A stretch of DNA of 7,934 nt from positions 1 to 7,934 of the forward strand of contig JAILGR010000096.1 of NCBI GenBank assembly GCA_024696565.1. The letters run 5' to 3'. The first letter of the stretch is position 1. Each line of letters begins with the position of its first letter. The DNA is from Acholeplasmatales bacterium. Its GTDB lineage: Bacteria > Bacillota_I > Bacilli_A > Acholeplasmatales > Anaeroplasmataceae. The notes under the pieces were generated by a model. That model worked only from the letters and a program-made list of their open reading frames with translations. It made no database searches and had not been told where the DNA came from. A program made the translations under genes and the position numbers. This document shows, one piece after another, positions 1 through 7,074 of the stretch.

Positions 1-231
1 ATAGAAAATTACTTGATAAACATTCTTTCGATAATTAATAAAATATGGTTTATTACAAGAACAGGTTTTTATAGTAACATATTCACCTGTAAATATCATA
101 GAATCATTAAATTCATAAATCTCATATGAAGAAGGATAATGATATAGTAATTCATCTACAGTATAAACATTTTCTTTATTAAGTTCTTCTAAAGTAGCCT
201 TACCTACACCCTTAACCTTCAAAAGTTCCAT
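1..231 (-). CDS. recG: ATP-dependent DNA helicase RecG, N-terminal fragment (cut by window edge)
   Basis: The first 77 codons of a minus-strand gene that runs off the left edge. The protein opens MELLKVKGVGKATLEEL and continues NVYTVDELLYHYPSSYE. This matches the start of RecG, where a helix-hairpin-helix-like 'KGVGxxTAxxL' is followed by 'TVxDLLxxxPxxYE' leading into the wedge/OB domain. The ATG at 231 is preceded by AAAGGAG (243-237) at five bases, so the start is well supported. RecG is a superfamily 2 helicase that remodels stalled replication forks and Holliday junctions in the cytoplasm. The helicase motifs lie outside the window, so only the family call can be made. Its position just downstream of fakA is the common Bacillota order (yloV-recG). 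It starts 52 bases after the fakA stop, with a hairpin between them. Confidence 0.88.
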   Translation of the reverse strand, partial: MELLKVKGVGKATLEELNKENVYTVDELLYHYPSSYEIYEFNDSMIFTGEYVTIKTCSCNKPYFINYRKNVYQVIFY

Positions 232-249
232 AAATTCTCCTTTAGTAAC

Positions 250-277
250 AAAAAAGGTCGGAATTCCAACCTTTTTT
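250..277 (-). terminator. Rho-independent terminator or attenuator between fakA and recG
   Basis: Read on the minus strand, six A, then GGTTGG, an AATT loop, CCGACC and six T form a 12-bp stem in RNA with one G-U wobble. On the plus strand that wobble becomes a C/A mismatch, so the hairpin is better in the fakA/recG direction. The U run forms the 3' arm of the stem. It lies 7 bases past the fakA stop and before the recG ribosome binding site. It probably ends or tunes fakA transcription. I see no clear separate recG promoter after it. Confidence 0.7.
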
Positions 278-283
278 ATTTTA

Positions 284-1936
284 TTATTCAACTGCGATAA
301 TATAAGAATAAATATCTTGCTTACCATCAATAATTTCTACATCTAAATCTGGATTAATAGCTAGACAAGCATCTTCTAATAAAGCCTTGTCCTCATCCTT
401 TACATCCTTACCACAGAAGAATGTAATAATTTCAGATTCATCTGTAAGCATCTTCTCTAATAATCCTTTTAAGGCATCCATTTCTTCTTTTACAGAAATA
501 ACAATTTCACCATCAGCAATACCCATATAGTCGCCGGCAGTAATCTTTACACCATTAATTTCTGTATCACGAACTGAATAAGTAATCTCGCCTGATTTAA
601 CATTTTTAATTTGTTCATTCATAGCAGCTAAATTCTCATCCATTGAAGCTTCTGGATTGTAATTAATTAATGAAGCATAACCTTGAGCGATAGTCTTAGC
701 TAATAATACTTCTACTTTAGTACCTCTAGTCATACTAGCAGCTTGTTTAGCAGCCATTACAACATTACCATTGTTTGGAATTATAATAACATTTTTAGCA
801 TTAACTGCTTTAATAGCACTAACAAAGGCTTCAGTAGAAGGGTTCATAGTTTGACCACCTTCAATTACATAATCAACACCAAGCTCCTTAAATGTTTGAA
901 CAATACCATCACCGAAGCATACTGCGATTAAAGCAAATTCTTTTTTAGGCTCATTAGCCTTTACTTCTTTTGCCTTTTCTTCATTTACAGCTTTAGCACC
1001 TTCTTGAAGGTGAGAATGCTGTAATCTCATGTTTTCAATTTTCAAAGTAATAAATTCACCAGATTTTTGAGCAATCTCTAAAACACGACCTGGTCTATTT
1101 GTATGGACATGTACTTTAACAACTTTATCATCTCTTACAACTACTAATGAATCACCTAATAATGATAATGTTGCAGTTAATTCTCTTTCTTCGAAAGTTT
1201 CTGGTTTCTTCAATTCAACAATGAATTCAGTACAGTAACCAAACTTAATTTCTGTATCAACTGTAGATGCGGCAGACTCAGACTTCTCTTTAGCGTCTGT
1301 AGCTTCAAGGATTTCTCCTTTTAATGCCATTACCATACCTTCAATAATTTTACAGAAACCAGCTCCACCAGAATCTACTACACCAGCTTCTTTTAATACT
1401 GGTAATAGTTCAGGTGTATTAGCTAATGTCTTTTGGGCTTCACTATAATAAAATTCTAATAATTCGTCAATAGTCTTAAATTCACTAAAATGTTCTTGAG
1501 TCTTTTCAGCAGCTTCTCTAACTACTGTTAAGATAGTACCTTCTACTGGTGTCATAACTGCTTTATAAGCAATCTTTCTACCAGATAATAAACAGTTCAT
1601 AAAATCTTCGATTGTTAAATAATTCTCTTTAATTTCTTTAAGACCTACATATAGTCCTCTAAAGAATTGTGATAATATAACTCCTGAATTACCCCTAGCA
1701 CCCATTAATGCGCCTCTGGATAATACTTTTGCATTTTCAATAATAGAGCTTGATTCACAATTTTCTAATTCACGTACACCTGATGTAACAGTCATAGACA
1801 TATTAGTACCTGTATCTCCATCAGGTACTGGGAATACGTTAAGTGCATCAACCTCAGCATGATTGTTTTTAAGATTAATTGCTCCGTTAATGACCATTTT
1901 TCTGAACAGATCAACATCTATTGTAGTAACACTCAT
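284..1936 (-). CDS. fakA: Fatty acid kinase catalytic subunit FakA (DAK/YloV family)
   Basis: This 550-residue protein has nearly the same length as characterised FakA (about 548). FakA phosphorylates acyl groups presented by a FakB (DegV-family) carrier, feeding exogenous fatty acids into phospholipid synthesis through PlsX/PlsY. The N-terminal DhaL-type kinase domain is clear. VPDGDTGTNM (37-46) carries the aspartates that bind Mg-ATP in this family. GARGNSGVILSQ (79-90), a 'PVEGTILTVVREA' segment near 130 and 'VVDSGGAGF' near 187 follow. A middle domain contains 'VHVHTNRPG' near 276. The C-terminal DegV-like FakA_C domain starts around 330. The ATG at 1936 has AGGAGGAG just upstream. In many Bacillota asp23 (yloU) precedes this gene, but it is absent here. 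No fakB is in the window. Confidence 0.93.
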   Translation of the reverse strand: MSVTTIDVDLFRKMVINGAINLKNNHAEVDALNVFPVPDGDTGTNMSMTVTSGVRELENCESSSIIENAKVLSRGALMGARGNSGVILSQFFRGLYVGLKEIKENYLTIEDFMNCLLSGRKIAYKAVMTPVEGTILTVVREAAEKTQEHFSEFKTIDELLEFYYSEAQKTLANTPELLPVLKEAGVVDSGGAGFCKIIEGMVMALKGEILEATDAKEKSESAASTVDTEIKFGYCTEFIVELKKPETFEERELTATLSLLGDSLVVVRDDKVVKVHVHTNRPGRVLEIAQKSGEFITLKIENMRLQHSHLQEGAKAVNEEKAKEVKANEPKKEFALIAVCFGDGIVQTFKELGVDYVIEGGQTMNPSTEAFVSAIKAVNAKNVIIIPNNGNVVMAAKQAASMTRGTKVEVLLAKTIAQGYASLINYNPEASMDENLAAMNEQIKNVKSGEITYSVRDTEINGVKITAGDYMGIADGEIVISVKEEMDALKGLLEKMLTDESEIITFFCGKDVKDEDKALLEDACLAINPDLDVEIIDGKQDIYSYIIAVE

Positions 1937-1962
1937 GTTTCTCCTCCTATAAATTGATAAAT

Positions 1963-1990
1963 AATATATGTCTTACAGCTAAGCTGTTAA
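1963..1990 (-). promoter_or_regulatory. Probable sigma-A promoter of fakA
   Basis: On the minus strand TTAACA (1990-1985) is followed after 16 bases by TATATT (1968-1963), a fair match to -35 and -10 boxes. Transcription would start about 20 bases before the fakA ATG, and the AGGAGGAG ribosome binding site lies between them. The assignment rests on pattern only. Confidence 0.5.
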
Positions 1991-2266
1991 TTTTTAATTA
2001 ATGCGCCATGATTTTTTCTAAAAACATGAAAACAATCTTTTTATCAGCAATCATCCTTTCATGCTATATTCAAGATTGTATATGCCTAAATAATGCCCAT
2101 AGCACACACATATCTAGTATTAACATTTATATCACTTTTTAGCCATATTGTCAAATAATTCCCATTTCCTTATATCAAAATGCGACATTTATATAAGTAC
2201 TTATATACATTTTAAAAGATATCGTTTTCTTTTTCTTTCATAATCTAAAATATTTTAAAAAATAAC
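1991..2266. other. Non-coding stretch between divergent fakA and rpmB
   Basis: This is the bulk of a 399-base gap between fakA and rpmB. It is very AT-rich. I see no tRNA, no T-box or other recognisable riboswitch, and no convincing gene. One 38-codon plus-strand frame (2026-2142) lacks a ribosome binding site. There is an 18-bp palindrome at 2190-2207 and a loose pair of inverted 8-mers (ACAATCTT at 2032-2039, AAGATTGT at 2072-2079). In many relatives asp23 would sit on the fakA side of such a gap, but no asp23-like coding remains. Confidence 0.5.
2190..2207. repeat. 18-bp perfect palindrome upstream of rpmB
   Basis: TATATAAGTACTTATATA is fully self-complementary. It lies 59 bases upstream of the rpmB -35 box and about 200 bases from the fakA promoter. 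It could be a protein-binding site, but in DNA this AT-rich a chance palindrome is possible. No second copy was noticed in the window. Confidence 0.35.
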
Positions 2267-2295
2267 TTGCATTTATACATTATATGTGGTAAATT
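2267..2295 (+). promoter_or_regulatory. Probable sigma-A promoter of rpmB
   Basis: TTGCAT (2267-2272), a 17-base spacer ending TGTGG, then TAAATT (2290-2295). Transcription would start near 2302 and leave a short leader of about 34 bases. An upstream TTG start in frame with rpmB at 2267 falls inside this promoter, so translation cannot begin there. Confidence 0.65.
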
Positions 2296-2335
2296 ATTAG
2301 GGCTGATTAATTTTAAGTCTAAGGAGGGAAAGACT

Positions 2336-2524
2336 ATGGCAAAATGTTATGTTACAGGTAAAACTACCGTAACTGGTAACAAAAGATCTCACGCTTTAAA
2401 CGCTACTCGTCGTACTTGGAAGGCTAACCTTCAAACAGTACATATTAAAGACGAAAATGGAAATGTTAAGAAAGTTAAGATTTCTGCTAGAGCTTTAAAG
2501 AAGGGAAATATTGAAAGAGCATAA
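2336..2524 (+). CDS. rpmB: 50S ribosomal protein bL28
   Basis: A 62-residue basic protein, the usual length for Bacillota bL28. It opens MAKCYVTGK, continues [20 protein letters not shown] and ends '[16 protein letters not shown]'; all are family hallmarks (TGK, SHAxNxTxRxW, NLQ, SARALK). It is a structural protein of the large ribosomal subunit. The ATG at 2336 is chosen over an upstream in-frame TTG at 2267 because AAGGAGGG (2321-2328) sits seven bases before it and the TTG lies in the -35 box. Only one cysteine remains (residue 4), so this is a zinc-free type lacking paired CXXC motifs. It is monocistronic, divergent from fakA, with its own promoter and terminator. Confidence 0.95.
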   Translation: MAKCYVTGKTTVTGNKRSHALNATRRTWKANLQTVHIKDENGNVKKVKISARALKKGNIERA

Positions 2525-2546
2525 GCTCAAGATTTAATGCGCATTT

Positions 2547-2568
2547 AACAGGCCAAGCCTGTTTTTTT
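2547..2568 (+). terminator. Rho-independent terminator of rpmB
   Basis: AACAGGC, loop CAA, GCCTGTT form a short GC-rich stem followed by a T run reaching 2568. It sits 23 bases after the rpmB stop and next to the end of the convergent sigma-factor reading frame (2574). Read on the minus strand the stem is followed by TTAAAT, so it is a poor terminator in that direction. Confidence 0.85.
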
Positions 2569-2573
2569 GCTTT

Positions 2574-2774
2574 TTATAGGGCATAATTTTTCTTAACCTT
2601 AGCTAATAATTGCTTATATTTTTTTACTCCTTCACTATAAGGTATACCTTTTTTATTAGTATATGTAGTTAATGATCTATCAAAAATAAATAGCCATTCA
2701 TATAGTTCCTCTTCTTCTTTATTTAAGTATCCATTTAGATTTAAAAATATCCTTTTCCCATAATCTATAGTAAA
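2574..2774 (-). pseudogene. In-frame continuation of the sigma factor gene past a TAA stop (region 4-like)
   Basis: Directly after the TAA stop (2775-2777) of the sigma factor gene the same frame stays open for 66 codons and ends at TAA (2574-2576). The segment opens FTIDYGKRIFLNLNGYLNKE and ends KKYKQLLAKVKKNYAL. An acidic 'NKEEEELYEWLF' helix, 'KKGIPYSEGVKKYK' and a basic last helix fit a diverged sigma region 4 helix-turn-helix. No ATG, GTG or TTG occurs in this frame, so it cannot start on its own. It is either the severed C-terminal half of a recently broken gene or reached by stop-codon readthrough. The combined length, about 171 codons, suits a small SigH/ComX-type sigma factor. The region 4 reading is inferred from pattern, not alignment. 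Confidence 0.6.
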
Positions 2775-3089
2775 TTATTCTTCATTTAAAGAAAGATAGC
2801 CATCATAATAGGGCTTTTTTATTTCCCTATAAATTTTTCTTTTTAAACAAATTGTAAAATAAGAAAAAAAGGAAACATTCATATAGCTGTTATAACCTAA
2901 AATACAATTATGTAATACAATTCTTCCTTCTTGTACTAAATCTTCATTCTTACTATTGTAAGGATAAGATTCCAAAACAATTTTCCAAATGTATTTTTCA
3001 TATTTTAAAAACATAATGTTATAAGCTAATTCATTTCCTTCTTTTATTAAATATAACATTTCAAAATCATTATAAAATTTATAATTCAT
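2775..3089 (-). CDS. SigH-like sigma-70 family factor, region 2 only (C-terminal half cut off by a stop)
   Basis: A 104-residue protein with a sigma-70 region 2. 'LIKEGNELAYNIMFLKYEKY' (about 14-33) resembles region 2.1, 'EDLVQEGRIVLHNCI' (about 49-63) region 2.2, and 'FFSYFTICLKRKIYREI' (about 74-90) regions 2.3-2.4, which bind core polymerase and the -10 element. Region 4, which reads the -35 box, is missing because of a TAA after residue 104. The frame then continues as a region 4-like segment. The ATG at 3089 lies inside the end of rlmB (11-base overlap), with only a weak AAAAG upstream, so translational coupling is likely. Next to rlmB is where sigH sits in Bacillus (rlmB-yacP-sigH), so a SigH/ComX-like role is inferred. 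yacP is absent. Alone, the 104-residue form is unlikely to be a normal sigma factor. Confidence 0.72.
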   Translation of the reverse strand: MNYKFYNDFEMLYLIKEGNELAYNIMFLKYEKYIWKIVLESYPYNSKNEDLVQEGRIVLHNCILGYNSYMNVSFFSYFTICLKRKIYREIKKPYYDGYLSLNEE

Positions 3090-3795
3090 CTTTTGTGATA
3101 CAAAGATCGTGTAAAACTATACCTGCAGATACTGAAGCATTTAAAGAATTAACATGGCCTACCATAGGAATAGTAATTAAATAATCTGAGGCATTAACTA
3201 ATGTTTTAGACATACCAAATCCTTCACTACCAATAATAACAGCTAAAGATAATTTCTTATCAATATCCTTAGCTAAAGTATTACCTTTAGCATCTGTCCC
3301 ACAAATCCAAAAGCCATTTTCCTTAAGCTTATTACAAGCCGTTAATAAAGAATTAACATATAAAAGCTTAACATGCTCAATAGCCCCAGTAGATACATGG
3401 GCAACAACCTCATTCAAACTAGCACTTCTATTCTTTGGTAAAACTACTAAATCAAAGCCAAAGGCATCAACACTTCTTATAATAGCCCCTAAATTATGTG
3501 GGTCTTGAATACCATCTAAAATTAAGACTCTGCCACATTCTTTTTTAAATGTGTTTAAATATGATTCATCTAATATTTGATAATCTTCTCTTATAGCACC
3601 ATAGCCTTGATGTGATATACCAAATTTTTTGTCCATATCTTTCTTTTGAAGTAAAGTATATTTATATTTCTTATCTTGTAATAAAGATAAGATATTTTTA
3701 TCTTTTTTTACTTGAGTATCTTCTATAAACACTTCCATCTTTGCTTTAGCAAAAATGGCTTCATAGACACAGTTTTTTCCATATATTTTAATCAT
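3079..3795 (-). CDS. rlmB: 23S rRNA 2'-O-ribose methyltransferase RlmB (TrmH/SpoU family)
   Basis: A 238-residue SpoU-family methyltransferase, the usual RlmB length. An N-terminal L30e-like substrate-binding domain (about 1-75, 'IKIYGKNCVYEAI', ending 'HQGYGAI') precedes the knotted SPOUT domain. Motif 1 is DPHNLGAIIRSVDAFG (98-113, with Asn101 and Arg107). Motif 2 is 'IIGSEGFGMS' (187-196). Motif 3 is 'IPMVGHVNSLNASVSAGI' (209-226), with the NSLNAS core. These build the S-adenosylmethionine pocket in the trefoil knot. RlmB methylates a conserved guanosine of 23S rRNA (G2251 in E. coli). I place the start at ATG 3795, six bases after GGAG, rather than the in-frame TTG at 3807, which has no ribosome binding site. 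The gene overlaps the downstream sigma factor gene by 11 bases. Confidence 0.92.
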   Translation of the reverse strand: MIKIYGKNCVYEAIFAKAKMEVFIEDTQVKKDKNILSLLQDKKYKYTLLQKKDMDKKFGISHQGYGAIREDYQILDESYLNTFKKECGRVLILDGIQDPHNLGAIIRSVDAFGFDLVVLPKNRSASLNEVVAHVSTGAIEHVKLLYVNSLLTACNKLKENGFWICGTDAKGNTLAKDIDKKLSLAVIIGSEGFGMSKTLVNASDYLITIPMVGHVNSLNASVSAGIVLHDLCITKDEL

Positions 3796-3801
3796 TTCAT
3801 G

Positions 3802-3805
3802 CTCC
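3802..3805 (-). promoter_or_regulatory. Ribosome binding site that decides the rlmB start
   Basis: On the minus strand GGAG (3805-3802) lies six bases before ATG 3795. The same bases would fall inside the coding sequence if the upstream TTG at 3807 were used, which argues for the ATG. Confidence 0.65.
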
Positions 3806-3852
3806 AATCAGCATTATGTGGTCATTATAATGCATTTGTTTTTGGTGATATA

Positions 3853-3861
3853 ATTATACCA
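3853..3861 (-). promoter_or_regulatory. Probable extended -10 promoter of rlmB
   Basis: On the minus strand TGGTATAAT is a consensus extended -10 element. No good -35 box stands 16-18 bases upstream, which extended -10 promoters can tolerate. A second TATAAT (3829-3824) lies closer to the gene and could be an alternative. The leader would be about 50 bases from the first. Confidence 0.5.
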
Positions 3862-3935
3862 TTGTTTATAATAAAACGATACATAAAACAACAAATAATC
3901 TGTTTAAAAGTAATAAAATGATACTTTTAGAAACC

Positions 3936-3957
3936 GTGTTCTATAAGTATAGAACAC
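3936..3957. promoter_or_regulatory. Perfect 22-bp inverted repeat abutting the lysS promoter (operator-like)
   Basis: Two exact 10-base arms, GTGTTCTATA and its reverse complement, flank a 2-base centre AG. The site ends at 3957 and the lysS -35 box begins at 3958. A bound dimer would therefore touch or cover the -35 region, or could activate from just upstream. It is not followed by a T run and lies outside the transcript, so it is not a terminator. I do not recognise it as the box of a named regulator. It also sits between the divergent lysS and rlmB promoters, about 75 bases from the latter. Confidence 0.6.
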
Positions 3958-5516
<1,559 letters not shown>

Positions 5517-5517
5517 T

Positions 5518-6147
5518 ATGCAAGATGTAATGAACATATACGAAGATTACTTAGCTTGGAAAAAAGAAAATTTTAATCTTATATCTACTTTAGTTAAACA
5601 AAAAAGTGATACAATTAAAAGATTCTCTCCTGTAATCGCCGTAGTAGATTATTTATATGAAAAGCAATTAAAAAAGAAACTATCTGAAGATGAAGAATTA
5701 ATCTTCTCTTCTGGCTTTGATTATATTCATGATGCATTTATGATGATTGATAACATTTTACAAAGTGATTTCAATAATTCTATTCCTTTGATGGAAAAAT
5801 GCAGTAAAACTATTAATTTATTACTATATGTTATTGATTTTGAATCAGAAATTACAGAAAGTGATGAATTAAAAAAAGATATTCAAAAGCTTTACGACCT
5901 AGATCAAGCTTTAAATGAATATCTAGAAAAAAAGAAAAATGCACCAGATGAATATTTCGCATTATTAGATGATATTACATCTGATATTTTCACAAAAAAT
6001 AATATTGAAGTACATACTGTACCTGAAATATTCTATGAAATTGCACTTGAATATAATATTTATCAAGAAAATGATTTTGACGTATATAATGAAGTATTAA
6101 ATCGTCAAATCGAAAAAGAAAGAAAAATCGAAAAATTTGTACAATAA
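5518..6147 (+). CDS. Uncharacterised acidic helical protein, cotranscribed with lysS
   Basis: I do not recognise this 209-residue protein. It is rich in Asp, Glu and Lys, with no signal peptide, no convincing membrane helix and no cysteine pairs or metal-binding motif. Leu/Ile spacing suggests an all-helical soluble fold. The N-terminal part (about 5-110) includes 'YLAWKKENFNLISTLVKQK' and 'DYIHDAFMMIDNILQSD'. The C-terminus is a charged helix ('NRQIEKERKIEKFVQ'). Its ATG lies one base after the lysS TAA. No good ribosome binding site is visible in the lysS end, so it probably depends on ribosomes finishing lysS. An in-frame ATG at 5530 is no better supported. Codon use matches lysS, so it looks like a long-standing member of the operon. 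Its function cannot be inferred beyond association with LysRS expression. Confidence 0.75.
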   Translation: MQDVMNIYEDYLAWKKENFNLISTLVKQKSDTIKRFSPVIAVVDYLYEKQLKKKLSEDEELIFSSGFDYIHDAFMMIDNILQSDFNNSIPLMEKCSKTINLLLYVIDFESEITESDELKKDIQKLYDLDQALNEYLEKKKNAPDEYFALLDDITSDIFTKNNIEVHTVPEIFYEIALEYNIYQENDFDVYNEVLNRQIEKERKIEKFVQ

Positions 6148-6148
6148 C

Positions 6149-6175
6149 AAACCACCCGTTCAACGGGTGGTTTTT
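6149..6175 (+). terminator. Rho-independent terminator of the lysS operon
   Basis: AAACCACCCG, loop TTCAA, CGGGTGGTTT form a perfect 10-bp stem followed by TT. It begins two bases after the stop of the 209-residue gene. On the minus strand the stem is followed by only a short T stretch, so it may work weakly for the Rhs remnant coming the other way. Homology to the Rhs tip starts at 6177, immediately after it. Confidence 0.92.
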
Positions 6176-6400
6176 GATAATATAGGATTATAGAATCTAC
6201 TCTTTAGATAATATAATTCTATATCTGTATCATAATAATATCCTTTATATCTGAAATTAGATATTATAGTTCCTGTCTGATTTATGATATTACCTAATAC
6301 ATCCCTTATATAAAAGTATACATTATTATTCTCTTTATATCCATGGAGTTGGTTATTATTATCATAGAATCAATGAAGCTTATTTACATTTGTATTTAAA
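6160..6400 (-). pseudogene. Decayed second Rhs core tip (displaced fragment)
   Basis: The minus-strand frame reads 'NNNVYFYIRDVLGNIINQTG' and then 'FRYKGYYYDTDIELYYLKSR', which is the Rhs repeat-associated core just before the toxin junction. It nearly repeats the intact Rhs gene to the right. An in-frame TGA (6370-6372) breaks it upstream. A 66-base in-frame segment is missing after 'LGNII' relative to the intact copy. It ends abruptly after 'YNPIL', running into the lysS-operon terminator and stopping at TGA (6160-6162), so the conserved 'RFITPD' and everything beyond are lost. No start codon or ribosome binding site suits it. Between it and the immunity gene a different minus-strand frame reads 'YFDYYAKKGVGKTNEGYIPL', which may be a scrap of an older tip; I cannot assign it. 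This is a non-functional remnant of an earlier toxin cassette. Confidence 0.8.
6177..6288 (-). repeat. Rhs core direct repeat, copy A (decayed)
   Basis: These 112 bases align without gaps to 7737-7848 (offset 1560) with 10 mismatches, about 91% identity. Homology continues past a 66-base gap at 6285-6308, matching 7911-7934 at 21 of 24 bases. Only three of the ten differences in the main block change an amino acid (M/I, T/S, V/I). Confidence 0.9.
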
Positions 6401-6458
6401 GCAGTAAAGGGGGATATAGCCCTCGTTGGTTTTTCCAACACCTTTCTTCGCATAATAA

Positions 6459-7073
6459 TCAAAATATTTTGAATGTTAATGATTTATATTCTTTTGTCTT
6501 GATTAGTTCTTTAAATTTTTTTTCATCACTAAGAGACTTAGCCTTTTCAAACCATTTTAAAAGCAAGTTATCATTGCCAGCGTGAGTAAATGCATCAAAT
6601 CCTAGTTTATATTTTCTTCCATCCTTCAAAGTTATTAACAATATCTCATTCATATTAAACCCCCTGGGAATAAAACAATAATATGATTCAGAAAAAACCA
6701 CATCTTTCTTTTCAATTTTCATCTTCGAAAAAAACACACTATGAATGATTAAGGTTTCCTGCTTAACATCAATATATAAAGTAGACATTAACCAATAACA
6801 AAAATTATATATCACAAAGCAAATAGATGAAGAAATTATCCAGCCTAATACTCCACCATTTATTTCTTCATAATGATTATGAAAAATGTAAAATTCATAA
6901 AAATCTATAAGAATAATAACTCCTGCTGTAACGGAAGAAACTACTAATAAAACCGGGAATAAAACTAATGTTTTCTTTTTTAGATGATATATATATTTGG
7001 GAATTACATACAGTGTAACTGCAATAGTGTAATAAAATTGAATAATTTGAAACAATTCTAATCCTTTTATCAT
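6459..7073 (-). CDS. Putative membrane immunity protein paired with the Rhs toxin tip
   Basis: A 204-residue protein, family not recognised with certainty. Three hydrophobic segments look like membrane helices: about 8-29 ('IIQFYYTIAVTLYVI'), 35-57 ('TLVLFPVLLVVSSVTAGVI') and 74-99 ('VLGWIISSSICFVIYNF'). The rest, about 100-185, has a beta-rich pattern ('ETLIIHSVFFSKMKIEKKDV', 'ILLITLKDGRKYKLGFDAF') like bacterial PH-like domains that follow membrane helices. A basic, charged tail closes it. Its ATG (7073) is one base after the Rhs stop, with AGGGTGG seven bases ahead inside the Rhs 3' end, so the two are translationally coupled. The gene directly after an Rhs toxin tip normally encodes the cognate immunity protein. 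A membrane location suggests it guards against a toxin acting on the membrane. The immunity role is inference from position. Confidence 0.68.
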   Translation of the reverse strand: MIKGLELFQIIQFYYTIAVTLYVIPKYIYHLKKKTLVLFPVLLVVSSVTAGVIILIDFYEFYIFHNHYEEINGGVLGWIISSSICFVIYNFCYWLMSTLYIDVKQETLIIHSVFFSKMKIEKKDVVFSESYYCFIPRGFNMNEILLITLKDGRKYKLGFDAFTHAGNDNLLLKWFEKAKSLSDEKKFKELIKTKEYKSLTFKIF

Positions 7074-7074
7074 C

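Noticed and set aside
743..931. Short open frame on the plus strand within fakA
   Set aside because: It is antisense to a conserved gene, with no start signals. The same applies to small frames at 3712-3921, 3941-4141 and 5306-5488.
2026..2142. A 38-codon plus-strand frame starting MKTIFLSAIILSC
   Set aside because: The start looks signal-like, but there is no ribosome binding site, no promoter in the right place and no recognisable family. In AT-rich DNA this can arise by chance.
2267..2335. A 23-codon N-terminal extension of bL28 from a TTG
   Set aside because: It lies across the -35 and -10 boxes and would skip the strong AAGGAGGG site. The ATG at 2336 gives the family's standard length.
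6370..6372. In-frame TGA in the Rhs remnant as a sign that TGA encodes tryptophan
   Set aside because: The immunity gene ends with TGA in a sensible place and tryptophan is TGG in the intact genes (for example bL28 and the gene after lysS). Decay is the simpler reading.
6425..6439. GTTGG-TTTTT-CCAAC hairpin after the immunity gene
   Set aside because: The stem is only 5 bp and no T run follows on either strand, so it is not convincing as a terminator.
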